The notes: generated by a model from the sequence alone, not told the origin. Shown: positions 35,076 to 47,719, counted from the first letter of the stretch. The stretch: DNA of 64,000 bases from Acarospora socialis (GCA_025617375.2 JAMYGW020000006.1:1493001-1557000), one strand, 5' to 3'. Numbers and translations: made by a program.

Positions 35076-36496
35076 TGTACTCGTACAGCGGGTAGAGCCA
35101 AGGTGATATTCTGATATGTGTGTAGAAAAGACAACATTATTGAACTTACGACGGGCGCCGCGAGAAGGCGCAGAAGGCTCAAAAAGACTCAGAAAGGCTC
35201 CGAGGGCTCAATACACTCAGTGCTCAGTGGGAAGTTGTAAGGCAGATCGTCGATGTAGTCTGAGGTAAGGTAAGGTCGGCTGGAGCTGAAGGCTTTGGTG
35301 GACAGCAACAGCCAATGGCAGGACGTAAGGAGGAACGTCCTAAGCTTGGCAGATCGAATCGAAACCATCATAACCCTGATCAACGCGGGGTGCGGAAGCG
35401 CGAATAACCGAGTCGATGCTGTGTAATTTAACCCATGCATAAATTGAAGATGATGACTGTCACGTGCGAGGAAACGGTTTGCTTATGAGCATCTCCGTGA
35501 CGTGTGCCATCTGCGAGCATTGCGAGCATTGCGGGGCTAACCCAGGTATGCGTAAAAAAAAGCTCGCAAGTGCGAAGGCTCGAATTGCCTGGTGATCCCA
35601 CCTCAGCTTTCTGCCAGTTTGACGTAAAGCGGGCATGTACAATACCATACATAGTACGAGCATGGTACCGAATGCGCGAGAATCTTACAGTACCTACTCA
35701 ATGCGCAGGCATCGGTGAGTACCTCGGTCGGCATCCCGGGCCGCTCGGTATCAGGCCAATTTCACCTTGAGGAAGCCGATTGCGGCTCGCTCTCTCCCGG
35801 GAATGCTCAGAGTGATAGTTTTGGTACGCTTATCTGAGAACCGTAGAAGTTCATACAAGTACTGGTGTTGTTAGTTTACCGCACCTACTTTACTTACCAG
35901 GTCTTTGTAGCTGGATATGAACACTCGTCTTCGTAAGAAGGCATCCGTAGCCGGACCCAGTATCAAAAACATTCCAAAATCATAAACTCCCGCATGCCCC
36001 ACAACAAATAACATCTCACAGCTCCCCCCTTCATACCGCGTACCCGGCAACTACCGACTCCACTGCTCCTACCTAACCATGGCCCTTGTCTCGAACTATG
36101 CCCTCTCTGAGCCATGGTCTACTACCTTACGAGTACTCTAAAATAGTATCTATTTCCAAGGATGCCACGGAGGGGTGAGGCCGACCGCTTTTAAGATCTC
36201 AGAGCGGGAAAAGAAAGATAAGCCGACAATAAATAGACCTTTTTGGGCGTCGAAGTGGCTGGCTTGGCCACGTTCACCGCATTGGAGGACTGTCAGGAGG
36301 CTTTCGTTAGATACAGCAGGTTACGAGAACATTCGGAGTCCAGAACAGTGCCAGGCCAACCAATTACGGTGTGCTCATCTGTGCGGCTGAATGAGGTGTT
36401 TTGATAATGACTTAGATGAGAGATATAAATACGGTACTAAAGGGGCTGCCAAGTGTTACTATGTTAAAACCAAAGCCCTGATTCGTGCTTCGCCCT
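35076..36496. other. Intergenic region upstream of the bHLH gene
   Basis: These 1.4 kb between the bHLH start and the Ppo stop probably contain the bHLH promoter. Short frames only; near 35160-35220 several GGCTC/GACTC repeats are scattered but form no clear array. Confidence 0.55.
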
Positions 36497-39400
36497 TCAC
36501 AGCTTCTTCAGAGGCGGCAATTCTCCGTCGAATTGGATTTTCATCGCTGAGAAAATTAGGTGTCAGTGTATTGGTCGGCCATCGGCATGGCCGACAAGAA
36601 AGGCGGTGGAGGCTGCACTTACTTTTAGGAAAAGGCCAGTACCCTCCCCAATCCTCTCTCATATAGATGTAGAAGCCGCCTGGACGCGGAATCTTTTTGA
36701 GTTGGCCTTGCGGACCGGGTGCTCGCCTGAGATTGTCCAGACGTCCGACCACCTTCATCATGGCCACCATAGCGACACGGCTGGCGTCTTTGCCCAGACA
36801 GGCGTGCGGGCCTTCTCCGTAGTGAATGTAAGAGTCCAAGGGACGGTCGAGCCGCACTTCGTTCGGCGAGGGGAAAACATCGGGGTTGCGAGCTGCGTCG
36901 ACCTAAGATTCGGTAAGGCTTGGATAAGAGAACAACAGGACAAACAGGGTACGTACAAAGCTAACGAAAACCCTATCACCTGGCTTTATAGAAACCTCCC
37001 GACCGCCATCATCGACTGTCATCGACGTCGTTGACTCGCGATAGCTCCCGAACGTTCCGTTTAGACGAATTGCTTCTTGGCAATACATTAGAATCTTTTC
37101 GTCAGCTTCGGGAGTGTCCATCTTTGCTAGACGATTGATCTCTGGTAAATGTACGCGGCCCTCCTCGGAGAGGTAGAAATCGAGTGCTTGTGTGAACTTG
37201 GAACATCAGCTCTATTGCACTCCTCATCACGGGTGAGAAGGAACTGACCACTTGAGCTTGGTTGGCCACCATCGCGCCAGCCGTCGGTAAAACTTGAGAC
37301 CAGGCGATTTCAGAGGGTCCCAGGCCACTCTCGAGAAGCCTTCTTATCATGTGTACGCCGTAGTCCGTCAGCGGAGTGTGATGCTGGTGCATTCCATCCA
37401 CAATTCCGGCAATCCATCCGGTCATGTTGACCATCTTAACATTGGCCTCGATCAACTTGCCGAGCTGTTGCGAAACTTGGCGAGCCGCCGCGCGAAGAGG
37501 AAAGGACTTTGCAGGGTCTAAGTCGAAGAAAATGCACGCAAATATCACAGCCAATACCATATATAATTCTTGTTCGGAATATACGCCATGAGGAGAGTTT
37601 TCGGTCTTGAGTGGGAGAGAGAAAACGTTGGCGGCAAAGTGGACATGCGCCAGGTTTCCAACACTATAAAAATCAGCTCAGTACGAGGTACTTCCTGGCG
37701 CTTGTTGACATACTCCCGTGTAATGTCAACCTGGTTTACCCCTGCTATCTTGCATGATTTCTCCCTCAGAAGCTTCAGAGTAATATACTCATAGAAGTCC
37801 TTGATCTGTTGGTGCCACTGATCTCGGTACAAGGCCTGATGCATGAGTTGTCGCTGTTTGGCATGGAATTTTGTATCCCCAGCGAGCATGAAGTCTAGGC
37901 CACCCTTATCCATCAAGAAGCCAAGGCCTTCTCCCCAGGTAACTTTGAAATGATCAGCGTGCTCGAGGATGTACTTTGCGCCTACATAAGAAGTTAGGTT
38001 CACCCGCGGAGGAATTGGAGCTGGCCTCTCCCAAGTATAGTGGCTTTCTCTTCCCAGGTTCGTGAGGATCTTCTTGTTCTCGGAAGGTATGGTCATGGGA
38101 TAGTGCGCATAAATGCTGTTCTGTTTAAAGTGGTTGGGGAAGGCACGAAGGAAGAGCTTGTAGAATACGCAGCCTTGCTCGATGTTGAAGTCGTAGGCAA
38201 CTTCGTTGTATCCCCAGTTCGTTAGGTTTTTAGGGTGATAGTCAATCTAGCAACAGAGTCAGCAAGTCGAAACCTAAGATGCATCATGAGCGGCGTAGCT
38301 GATGGAACTCACAGTAAAAAACCGGTCTCCACGAACTAAAACGACCGCATCCGATAAAATAGCTCTCGAGATAGTGAAGGTTGGAGCGATTCCTACGCCC
38401 GGCACCATTGGGACCTACGATGGTGTTAGCAGGTAACGGGGAATTAGAGTTTGATTTTACCTTGGCCTCTTCAGCGACTATACCAGGGTACATCTCGACG
38501 TAGTCCGGATGTTCATATAGATGGCGAAGCTGATCGGCAACGTGAGGATCCGAATTAATATCTTCGAACGTCTTGTGAGGCTTCAGCCCAAAGAACTTCC
38601 GGAACTCGTTGAGAGACCCGCAGTTCCATTTTCGAGCTTGCTGCATGCCCAAGATCTCGACGGCACGAAGGGCCTTTGGGACATTGTTCGCGCCAAACGC
38701 TCCTGTTCATTGGCGTCAAGTCATTAGTTCTCTTTGGTTGGCACGTGGTCGGTGTACGGGCAGAGCCAAGGAGTGGAAAATAGACATACCGGCGGTATCT
38801 TCTATACTCTCCGTTATGATCTTCACAAGGTCATCGTCATTGTATCTTTGGTCAGCCCCGCGCTTCAAATGGGCGAACGGCCGTTCCAATGGATCTTGTG
38901 TTGAAAGATCATGCTCCCATTTACCTAAGCCCGCAAGGAGCTCTTGCATTGAAACTTCGTGGGCCTCTTTGCCAAAGATCTCTCGGTATACATTTTCGGT
39001 CCACTTTTCATCTTTCTCACTGATGGCCGAGTGCCAACGATAGACAAGGTTGAACTCGGCTGAGACCTGATTTCCAACGCCGCGGGGAGTGCCATCTTTC
39101 CCAAAAATCTTGCCCATCTCGACGCGAGGATCGAGCGTCCACGTTGTATTCGAACGATTCAAGTTTACGATAGTGCGGAGGTAGTCAAGCAGTGTGATAT
39201 TTATGTATAAGCCGCAAGTGATGCTATGCCAACATTAGTACAATGGTGCTATACCCTACAATGACACCTACAGTCGTCCGGTCTGGAAGAGATCATTGTC
39301 GTATTTCGCCCAAGCCTTTTGTGCTAATTCATCCGGGAGACCCTCTTTTGGTTTGGCAAATCGATTAGCTTCATTGATGACAGCCAGTTGATCAACAACG

Positions 39401-40537
39401 TAATTGTGGAATCTGTTGAACATGATGAGGAGGACACCACAGCCGGGGGGGAAACCAAGCAGACGATGTTCCGAAAAGCAGTCAGGTTTGAGTCTCCCAT
39501 CTTTGAATGTTCGTATCTGGTCCTGGTCTTCCTGCGTGTCACCGTACAAGGGGGAGAGGTCGAGATACGAAGATGTCTGAGACATATTGAAATCCTTATG
39601 ATTGGTCTGAAAAAGATCTGTGTAGGAGTGTTAGCCTTAGAGCATGTTGGTCAATACGCGGAAAAGGTCAGCCCTAACCGTGAATAATGAGAGAAGCCCA
39701 AAAGAATAGGATACTCGATACATTGTTAGGGTGAGGCGTGAATTTCTCCCGAGCATAGACACTATCAAAGACCATGCCAGGATCAGGTAGAGCGCCAGGT
39801 TGTAAAGTCGCTGGCAACACGCTTCGGGCATAGGGCGTATTGGCAGCTCCTAAACGAGGAAACATGGGATTCTAACCCCCGGTCAGCCGGATTACATTTA
39901 GGGCAGTCGACTAGGCTCACATTGGAAGATCCATCGGCTTGGCGGTATGTGTACTCGTCGCCCAGATATCTGCGGAGCGATCAATCCCGTTGTGTTTCAA
40001 GTATGTCTAGGAAAGGATTTCAGTTATGAGGGGAACTTACGAGAGCGGTGGATGTTGCAATGAGTTCCAGAGTTCATCGATAAAGCTGTCTGTGAGGTCG
40101 ACTCGAGTTTTCGAGTGAGCAGGCAGTCCACTGACGAGTTGAATAACCCTTTCCATCAGGTATGTCTTATCATCCGCCAAGGCTCCGGTGGCCTTTGTCT
40201 TCATCACGCCCATAAGCGTCTTGACATCCTGGAAACCAAGGCTCTTGAGATCTTGCATCATGCCGCTTGGAACGTCTTCTTCGAGATAACTGCCATCCCC
40301 ACTCTGCGTGGGTAACGGCCGTTGGGCAGCGTGCAAGAGCTGTGCATACTGCTGAAAGGTGCTCTGAACTTCTTCTCGCTTTACTGCATGATGAACATTC
40401 TCTGCGTCATTCCTCTCCGGCCCAGGCGAGCTGGCCGCTCCGTCCGCTTCGGGCTTTTGCGACGGATGAAGCCCATTGACAGACTCTTCCTCCTTAGACC
40501 GTCCCTTCTTGAAGGTCGATGAGAGCCTTTTCAGCAT
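36497..40537 (-). CDS. Psi-factor-producing oxygenase (Ppo), heme dioxygenase-P450 fusion
   Basis: Ppo enzymes turn linoleic and oleic acid into oxylipins (psi factors) that balance sexual and asexual development. My 12 exons are 40041-40537, 39921-39969, 39679-39871, 39272-39617, 38790-39223, 38461-38702, 38313-38414, 37714-38246, 37249-37663, 36957-37196, 36623-36902 and 36497-36546; they sum to 1126 residues. In the dioxygenase half I see the distal His (SLIIHD, about 246), DFNMSQTSSYLDLSPLYG, IMFNRFHNYV, and the catalytic Tyr and proximal His in VYRWHS (about 423-426). In the P450 half, EAIR (about 978) is the ExxR helix and GEGPHACLGKDAS (Cys about 1052) holds the heme thiolate, so it is not the Cys-less PpoC type. 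The start MLKRLSSTFKKG is the usual one; an in-frame ATG at 40624 would add 29 hydrophobic residues. The GTG/GTCAGT donor of exon 9 is the least certain junction. Confidence 0.9.
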
Positions 40538-42405
40538 CTTGGGTGTATTTCCAATCCAGAGAAGGGTGGCACAGAAGAGTGAAGTAAAGACAACAGGGGC
40601 TGTCAGGTAAGTCATCTCAATCAAGTGTCAGAGCAGACAGCTGGCAGCAAAGAGGTCCAACAACGAAGGGATGCTTGTTGCAACGAGGGTCCTGATAAAC
40701 AATGCCAAATCCTGCAGAATGTAGATTGCCATGTGAAAATGGCTGAGCCAATGGCGGGCCAGGCGACATCAAGTGCTCCATATACGACCGTGTCCAGACT
40801 TCATCGACCCCGCGCAGATCGGCTGGACGATACAATACGCGATCGTAGGTAGTATCGGATCAACGCACGTTCTCACAGTTGAAATCTGGTGTAGCCCTAG
40901 CCTTGCATAATGCGCTGCCTGAGCCCGTTACCGAAGGAAGGTGTTTCAACCTATGAGACTCGAGCTTGAAGTCGAGTATCGCATAGATTTGGAACGATAT
41001 CGGAACTAGTCTTCGGATAGAAGAGAATTGCTGTGAATGTATGGAGTAGAACGCCCGTTGAGCAAAAAGCCATTTGGGGAAGGCTCCGCAGTAGGACCTG
41101 ACCTGGGCCTCTGAGCATGCCATACCTGATACATGAATTTTCTTGCTGCATCATCATGCAACGAAGTTCAACTTGTACAAGCCATGGCAAACTTAATTCG
41201 ATCATCAGAGCACTTGTACACCAGGTGTAACTAGGTATGCGCAAGCCGGAGTCTTACAACGCATCGAGTCACTTTAGGAAGCAGGTCTCCACTTGAATTG
41301 GTTTCACCCGATGTTCGCTGAGCCGCCGCTCATTGTTGCATGCAACCTATGCTGTGCGTCGTCACATACGAGTGATATTATCCATAATTGCAGACCTCTG
41401 TACGAGGACGAAGTCCAATGTGGATGAGGTAGACCCATGTGTTGCCCGATTAGAACTAGCTGCATCAAGTGTACCCAGGACGATCGTCAACCTTAAAATA
41501 TCAATACAACAACATTGAATTGTGGCGGGCTGAAGAGCCCTTATACGCCTAAATCCATGGCGGACACTGCAGGAGATCAGAACATAGTCGATTAATTGAG
41601 CTGAGGGCTTTATGCCGTATAGACCGCTTCAGGTTAGCAAATCGTCTGGAAAGTCAAGTGTACATGTTTCGATCGTGTGATGTGCAACAATGACTACCAT
41701 AGGAAGCCCGAAGCCATATCTGCACAGTCTCTTCAGACATCAGAGTATCAAACCCGCTCAGAGAAAGCGATTATAATCCAGGATAGCTGCATCATCTCCA
41801 CTTGTGGCCAAACTCAAACCCTTCGTACTTCAGAGCGTGAGGCCGCTCCACAGTGTTACACGGCAGGTTGTGCGGTTCATTCAACCGCTCATGTCAAAAG
41901 AGTAGAGTAGTGCGAAGTTTTGGAAATCTCAGATACCTGGTATGTATAACGAAAATTAAGAGGGCACCATTTGTAGTCTGGAACCCGGTTTACAAGCATA
42001 GATAGGCATTGGTGCAGGTGTCGTCCCACCATGGCTGTGGCCACGTGCACTGGAGATGCACCTGGAAGAGAGTCAATTCACGCTGAAGTAGCGGTGGCCG
42101 ATAAGAATTGTGTCGATCGTTGAGTGCGGGGACTGATACGAAGCTCCTGCTCGACCCTCATGAACTCTCTTGCGACAATGCCGGCTTGAGGGGCAGCTTG
42201 CCCCGCTTCTTTTGATTCTTTTCTCGTGGATCTTTCGTTCTGTGTCTCTGATCGAGTGTTCAGTCGATCTCTCGAATCAGTGTGTGTCTGGTTGTACTTG
42301 CTCGCATTCGATCCTTCGTGGCGTGGTCTGTCTTGTTTTGAGGTCCTCCATATCCTCCACAACTCCTCCCAGGACGTCTTTCAGCGAAAAGAAGCATTCC
42401 CCTCA
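40538..42405. other. Divergent intergenic region between Ppo and DUF2235 genes
   Basis: About 1.87 kb hold two upstream regions. No frame here shows a domain, and I saw no repeat array or RNA gene. Confidence 0.55.
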
Positions 42406-44256
42406 ATGTCTCATCTACAACCAGCTGCGCGTAGTCCTGCTGGTGGACGTCGCAATAGCTCGGTAGACCCTACGCGGCCAGTTCTACAGCGTAGCCCTCA
42501 ACCTCCGAGGAAGCGATTCGTCCTTTGCTTCGATGGAACCGGCAATAAGTTTACTGGGGGGTCCTCGGACAGTAACATCCTGAAAATCTATCGACTGCTC
42601 GACAGACACGACGGCCAGCAGTACTTCTATTATCAGCCCGGGATAGGGACTCAGGCAGTGAGAGCAACTTCCCTTTCGCACACCAGCTTACCTGCACGCT
42701 TCAACTCTTGGTATCAAAAGGCCAAGGACTCCGCTGTGGGGACTTCATTCGACGAGCACGTGATGGGCGGCTACAAGTTTCTCATGCGATATTACGCGCC
42801 GGGCGACGACATCTACTTCTTTGGATTCAGTAGAGGAGCGTATATCGCTCGATTCCTGGCTGAGATGCTTGATTCTGTAGGGTTGCTCGGACCAGGCAAT
42901 GAAGAGTTGACTCGAGTCGCGTGGAAGACTTTTGCACGGTGGCAACAGCGAGGAGACTCGAACGAGGAAGAAAAGCGAAAGAAGAAGGCTATGTTTGAGT
43001 TCATGTGTGCTTTTCGTGAAACGTTCAGCAGACCCGTTAAACGGATTCGCTTTTTAGGGCTATTTGATACCGTGAATAGCGTTCCTAGGTTTGAGTCTGC
43101 CTGGATGCGACGAAGTAAGTTTCCTTACACAGCTCGAAGTTCTGCCAAGGTTATCAGGCACGCTGTGAGTATTGATGAGAGACGAGCGAAGTTTCGCCAG
43201 GATCTCATCTCGCAAGGCAAACTTTCCACACGTCATCATGGTTTCCCGCACCACAGGCCTCGTCATATGTCATCTGACGAGAAACGCACGCGCTTAGAGG
43301 CCCCCAAACCTTATCAAGGTCCAGACGCACATGAGTCTGAATCCACCGTTTTCAGACGCCCTAGTCGAGCTTTACCAGCGATCGCCCTGACCGGTGCAAG
43401 CGATCGGGATATGACCGACAGCCACGCGAAGGACCAAGAACAAGGAGATATCTCGGCACGCTCAATAAATAATGCCTCGAATCGAGAAAATGCATCCATA
43501 GACACCGATCGCTCTCCCTCTCAGATTTCACTTCAGCTGCCACTGCATGATGATGACGACTCCAACTCAGATGGCGGCACGGAGCAAGACATTGAGGAAG
43601 TCTGGTTCCCAGGGTGTCATGCTGATATCGGTGGCGGTTGGAGCTTGGCTGATGGCGAAGAACATGCACTGAGCCACGGTCCGCTGGTATGGATGGTTCG
43701 AGAAGCGCAAAAGGCAGGTCTTCCATTCGACCCGGACAAGATGGTGGAACTCAACTGCTGTGAGGATTACGCTTTCCCTGGTTCAGGACAGGATGATATG
43801 TCTGCCTCGCCGCTCACAGAAAAACACGCCCAACCAAGTTCATTTTCCCAAGTCCTTCACAGCGCAGCTACATCTGGACGGATACACGATTGCCTTGAAT
43901 TCAATAACGGCATACCAAGGAGTTCTGTCTTGTCTTGGAAGATCATGGAGTATCTACCTTTCCTCCGCATGGACCTTCAGCCAGACGGGTCATGGAAGTC
44001 GATATCGTGGCCGTTACCCAAAGGCGAAGTCAGAGACATTCCGGACAATGCGTTAATCCACCACAGTGCGCTGAGAAGAATGGAGCACGACGAAAATTAC
44101 CGGCCGGGGAACCTGATTGTAGGCGGCGGCGGAAGAGGTGTGCGGAGAGCACCACCACACCTCGGAACTGGAGAGTGGGTCGTCTTCAGAGAGGAAGGGG
44201 ATCCAACGGGGGAGGTGCTTCAAAGAAAGGAGGTCTCCAGCAATCTCGCCAAGTAG
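42406..44256 (+). CDS. DUF2235 alpha/beta-hydrolase
   Basis: This is a single-exon protein of 616 residues with the DUF2235 fold, related to the catalytic part of bacterial Tle1 phospholipase effectors and widespread in fungi. The first strand is RKRFVLCFDGTGNKF, followed by QYFYYQPGIGTQ. The nucleophile elbow is FFGFSRGAYIARFLAEML (Ser about 142). The strand with the acid residue is RFLGLFDTVNSVP, and the block VWFPGCHADIGGGWSLAD (His about 405) supplies the remaining catalytic residue. A low-complexity insert of about 120 residues with many Ser, Asp and Arg separates the last two blocks. I start at MSHLQPAARSP; the frame is open upstream to 42226, so a longer form is possible. The substrate in fungi is not established. 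Confidence 0.9.
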   Translation: MSHLQPAARSPAGGRRNSSVDPTRPVLQRSPQPPRKRFVLCFDGTGNKFTGGSSDSNILKIYRLLDRHDGQQYFYYQPGIGTQAVRATSLSHTSLPARFNSWYQKAKDSAVGTSFDEHVMGGYKFLMRYYAPGDDIYFFGFSRGAYIARFLAEMLDSVGLLGPGNEELTRVAWKTFARWQQRGDSNEEEKRKKKAMFEFMCAFRETFSRPVKRIRFLGLFDTVNSVPRFESAWMRRSKFPYTARSSAKVIRHAVSIDERRAKFRQDLISQGKLSTRHHGFPHHRPRHMSSDEKRTRLEAPKPYQGPDAHESESTVFRRPSRALPAIALTGASDRDMTDSHAKDQEQGDISARSINNASNRENASIDTDRSPSQISLQLPLHDDDDSNSDGGTEQDIEEVWFPGCHADIGGGWSLADGEEHALSHGPLVWMVREAQKAGLPFDPDKMVELNCCEDYAFPGSGQDDMSASPLTEKHAQPSSFSQVLHSAATSGRIHDCLEFNNGIPRSSVLSWKIMEYLPFLRMDLQPDGSWKSISWPLPKGEVRDIPDNALIHHSALRRMEHDENYRPGNLIVGGGGRGVRRAPPHLGTGEWVVFREEGDPTGEVLQRKEVSSNLAK

Positions 44257-45378
44257 TGATGTTAAATTTCAAGACCCAGGTCTAGGAAATAGCTCGAAAA
44301 GTTTTCCACTTCATTAGTGAGCCTGGTTGCCTTGGTTTGGGAAGCGCGTTGTGTTTTTTGCTCGAGTCTCGAGGAACTCTAAGAAGGTAGCCTGTTATAC
44401 GTTCTAGGTCATCTATTCATGTCGGGTGCCACACCCTGGAACAGCCCACTGCATGAAGATGTATTATCGTCGAGCGTGTTCTATCAGCGAAACTATGACT
44501 GATGGACTTGCTGCGCGCTCAGGAGTGGTATGGTATGGTCTGACTGGTTCGTTGTTGATTGGGAGGGCCCCACTTTTGGAAACATGTACATGGGATGCAT
44601 GAATGTTCTATTACAAAGAGACGCCTCCCGAATACTTACCATTGAAGGGTATAGATTGATTTCAAGACTTGATGTCTTCCAATGCTCGTTCCACGCAGCT
44701 CGGCAACGTAGTACCGCGGGCCTTGGAGAGACTATACCCTAGGAACCTCACCTTGATGCGGTCGACATCTGGCTAAACTACCTTAGGTGTTCGGCCAGTA
44801 TCGGAGGCAGAGCTTAGGGTTCATCCTTCATGTTACAGCTCGGTACTGTTTCATCTGATGCTGTACGACGCATCTACGGTAGTCAGTAGTCAGCTATCAA
44901 TGATGACGGCATTGTTCTGAAGCTCATGGGTCGTTCGGATGTAGAGGATGAGCATCATGAAGTGACTAAGCATCGGAGTACGGAGTAGTCACATCCGACC
45001 AACCTTTTTTAAGGCGGCGGCAGGCGCGGGTGATCGACGTCAGAAGCTAATCCGAGACCCATGGACCTCTACGAGTACTCGTACCATTCATCACACTCCG
45101 CGAAGGAAAAGATTCTACACCACACCCTTATCTCATAAAATCTCAAACAATCCACTCCACCACCAGTGTCGCAACGCTCCTCGACATCCTAACTTACCCG
45201 TCATACCTCTTTGCCCTCTTTTCCCGCTAACTTCGCCCCGAGGATGTCAGACACAGACACAGGTTTACAGTTGATTAGCTTTCGGATGTGCCCGCCCTCT
45301 TAAACCCGACAGTGAATCCCGGCGAACTCAACCCCTCACCTTCAATAGAGGTTGGACCCTCGTGGAACGCTATCAATC
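44257..45378. other. Intergenic region, nothing recognised
   Basis: This 1.1 kb lies between the DUF2235 stop and the small Ser/Pro-rich gene. It has the sequence TACGGAGTA at 44979-44987, seen again at 28432-28440, but no gene or array. Confidence 0.55.
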
Positions 45379-45945
45379 ATGCGGACGGAACAATCTTCAC
45401 CACTCTACACACCCTCGTCGCCGCTTTCCCCAACTCTGAATTCTACAATGACGCCTGTGTCACCACAAGCCACAGCTCGGCGCTCGACTAGAAATACAAA
45501 TAGTTTAAGACTGCCCAATCTCGGCCGGTTTTCTCATACTTCACAGCAGACCACGTCGTTTCTTTCGGAAGATATGTCGAAACAACGGCTACAAAGATCA
45601 GGGTCAAAACCTGGTCACTCAACGCAATACTGCGATGCCCAAATGGCCCTTCACAATTTCCAACGCGAACTCATCGCCAGTGCCACCCGTTCCTCTCGAA
45701 CGGTCTCGACGACTGTCCACTACAAGCCATCGAGTCCAAAACTTCACCCGTTGGGCAGCCCGGGCCCTGTGACGCCATTGATGCTGGAGGAAGGGGTCGG
45801 ATATCTAGTTGAGGGTGCGATGCGGCAAGGTATAGGGTTGGAGGAAAGTGGGGAGGAGAAGTTTGTCGAACGCTTGGTGCATGACGAAGACCGGCGGCAA
45901 GCAGACCGACCTTCAGCAGTCTCGCCGGCTGGTGGGAGTCGCTGA
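45379..45945 (+). CDS. Conserved Ser/Pro-rich small protein, unknown function
   Basis: This is a 188-residue frame beginning MRTEQSSPLYTPSSPLSP. It then has a basic Ser/Thr-rich stretch (RRSTRNTNSLRLPNLGRF), DAQMALHNFQRELIASATRS, and a conserved-looking block KLHPLGSPGPVTPLMLEEG near the C-terminus. I recall similar short ascomycete proteins with the LGSPGPVTPL block but know no function. There is no signal peptide or membrane segment. An in-frame ATG nine codons upstream (45352) is possible. The leader upstream is pyrimidine-rich, as for expressed fungal genes. Confidence 0.65.
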   Translation: MRTEQSSPLYTPSSPLSPTLNSTMTPVSPQATARRSTRNTNSLRLPNLGRFSHTSQQTTSFLSEDMSKQRLQRSGSKPGHSTQYCDAQMALHNFQRELIASATRSSRTVSTTVHYKPSSPKLHPLGSPGPVTPLMLEEGVGYLVEGAMRQGIGLEESGEEKFVERLVHDEDRRQADRPSAVSPAGGSR

Positions 45946-47719
45946 CCTCCGCCGCGACACAAAAGGTTCACATCATCTCACTTCGGCACTGGCATGAGAA
46001 CAGTGGTGGTACACTTTTACGGAGTCGAGCTCCCGGACTTCGTGGTCGATGGTCCTCATAGAATGCATCTCGTCATGGCGTCAGCTTGGAAGAAGGATTA
46101 CGATATAGACGGAGATACCCACATAGATTTGTATCAAGGGCGTACTGCGTACTCTGATTGGGTCTCTTAAGTAGAGTATATCAATATATTCTTGTTCTTC
46201 ATTAGCAGCAACACACCCTGGTATATTCTTTCTGACAGATGGCTTGCGATTGTTCGGTGCTGCATGGGACTCGCGTGACCCTACCTTCGCATGTTAGGCT
46301 ACTGTATGTGGCCACGAGGCTTCTCGAGAGCATCGCCATGACCTTGCCTCATTCCTCACCTCATCTCCTGACCTCACCTCGTCTCCTGACCTCACCTCGT
46401 CTCCTGACCTCACCTCGTCTCCTAACCTCACTTTATCTCTCACTTCATCTCCTAACCTCACTCCATCCCTCACCTCATCTGCATTATCAGTGAATGCGTT
46501 TCGTGAATAGTCGAAGTGTTACCCATTAGTCTCGTCAATTTTGGTCACTTTGGTCTTTAAGTACCACTACTTACCCACCAAAAAACGATCTTTCTCATAC
46601 ATGTCCGCAGCACAGCAAGTAGACAACTCCAACTGATCTTGCTCCACCCGATGATCAGCACACACATACCGGGCTACAGCCCACGCCCCTTCTTTTTTGG
46701 GCAGTTGCCATATCATATATCGATTCTCATCGCTGGTGCGCGACGATGCACTACATCCAGTGGTGCATGCTCACACAAGATTGGAGGACGGAAAATCTTG
46801 GGTGGCTTCGAACAAAGGTCCACTCAAACAGGACAACAGTTGATGCGACAGGATCCCGCATACTGTATCGTATATTGTACATGTGTCTTGATCAACACTG
46901 GCGTCTTGGGTCACGTTCCTATCACGTCGAAAGAGGAGATCGACTTCTTTGGGATTGACCGGACTCGACACCTCGGTTCTCACGGAGAAAGGCGAACACT
47001 GGACTCATTCAGGAGCCTCACTTCCAAACCTGTCTTGACCAATTACGTCAAGCCATATGTTCGTGCCGGAGGCGAACTCGCCTACAATATCTATTAAGCA
47101 CAGGTCAAAAGGTCCAGGGAGAAGACGATCGCCCACGAAACCACGGAAATACCGAGAAGCGGTCGGACGACATGCAGGACGGGGAATCAAAGAGGATCCG
47201 AAGATAAGAACTGAATATGTTCAATTCGAAGCCCATGTACAGTGAAGGCTCGAAGATTCCGAGGAGTCTTCTCATCTGGTTGACTAATTTGATGTGGTCC
47301 GCATATACTTGCGAAGGTCAAATTTGGCAAGTGGCCGACTTTGGGAGAGACGCGCCTGAGGATTGAGGACAAGACACAGTTAAACTATCCTGGACGACCA
47401 GTTCATCCAAGAGAATTGACTGTCTTGGGTATTAGTTACCAATATCTTCGGTATTGGCGGGGCAAACTTGATACTGATAGTATCCTCAGAAGAAGCAAAG
47501 AGTTTCAATGATACAGCAATCAAGTTTCGCACCGTCAACGGTATCAATGAACCGGAATCATTACCACAGCGGCCATGCAAGCTGATACCAGTGGCCAACG
47601 ACATGAGCACCAGGCGTCAAATCCACGCCGTCCACAGCAAATTTCATGGAACCTACTGACAACAAAAGGTGGTCGGTACTCAGAACCAGCAACGCTCTCA
47701 AGAGCCTACATGAAATTCG
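45946..47719. other. Gene-poor region with an 18-bp minisatellite and unclear helicase-like remnants
   Basis: This begins after the Ser/Pro-rich gene and runs into the decayed helicase tract. The frame at 46639-47097 (152 codons) and pieces around 47468-47659 may be eroded upstream parts of the SNF2 relic, but I recognise no motif in them. Confidence 0.4.
46346..46481. repeat. 18-bp minisatellite (CTCACCTCGTCTCCTGAC)n
   Basis: About four near-perfect copies of CTCACCTCGTCTCCTGAC are followed by degenerate ones (CTAACCTCACTTTATCT and the like). The frame read through it gives a repeated LLTSPR peptide, which I take as a by-product of the repeat. Confidence 0.9.

Noticed and set aside
31091-44256. 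A secondary metabolite cluster from AKR, bHLH, Ppo and hydrolase genes
   Set aside because: No polyketide synthase, peptide synthetase, terpene cyclase or dimethylallyl transferase is present, and Ppo belongs to oxylipin signalling.
28432-44987. TACGGAGTA at 28432-28440 and 44979-44987 as a shared regulatory site
   Set aside because: Only two copies were noticed, far apart, and similar short sequences are common in ascomycete intergenic DNA.
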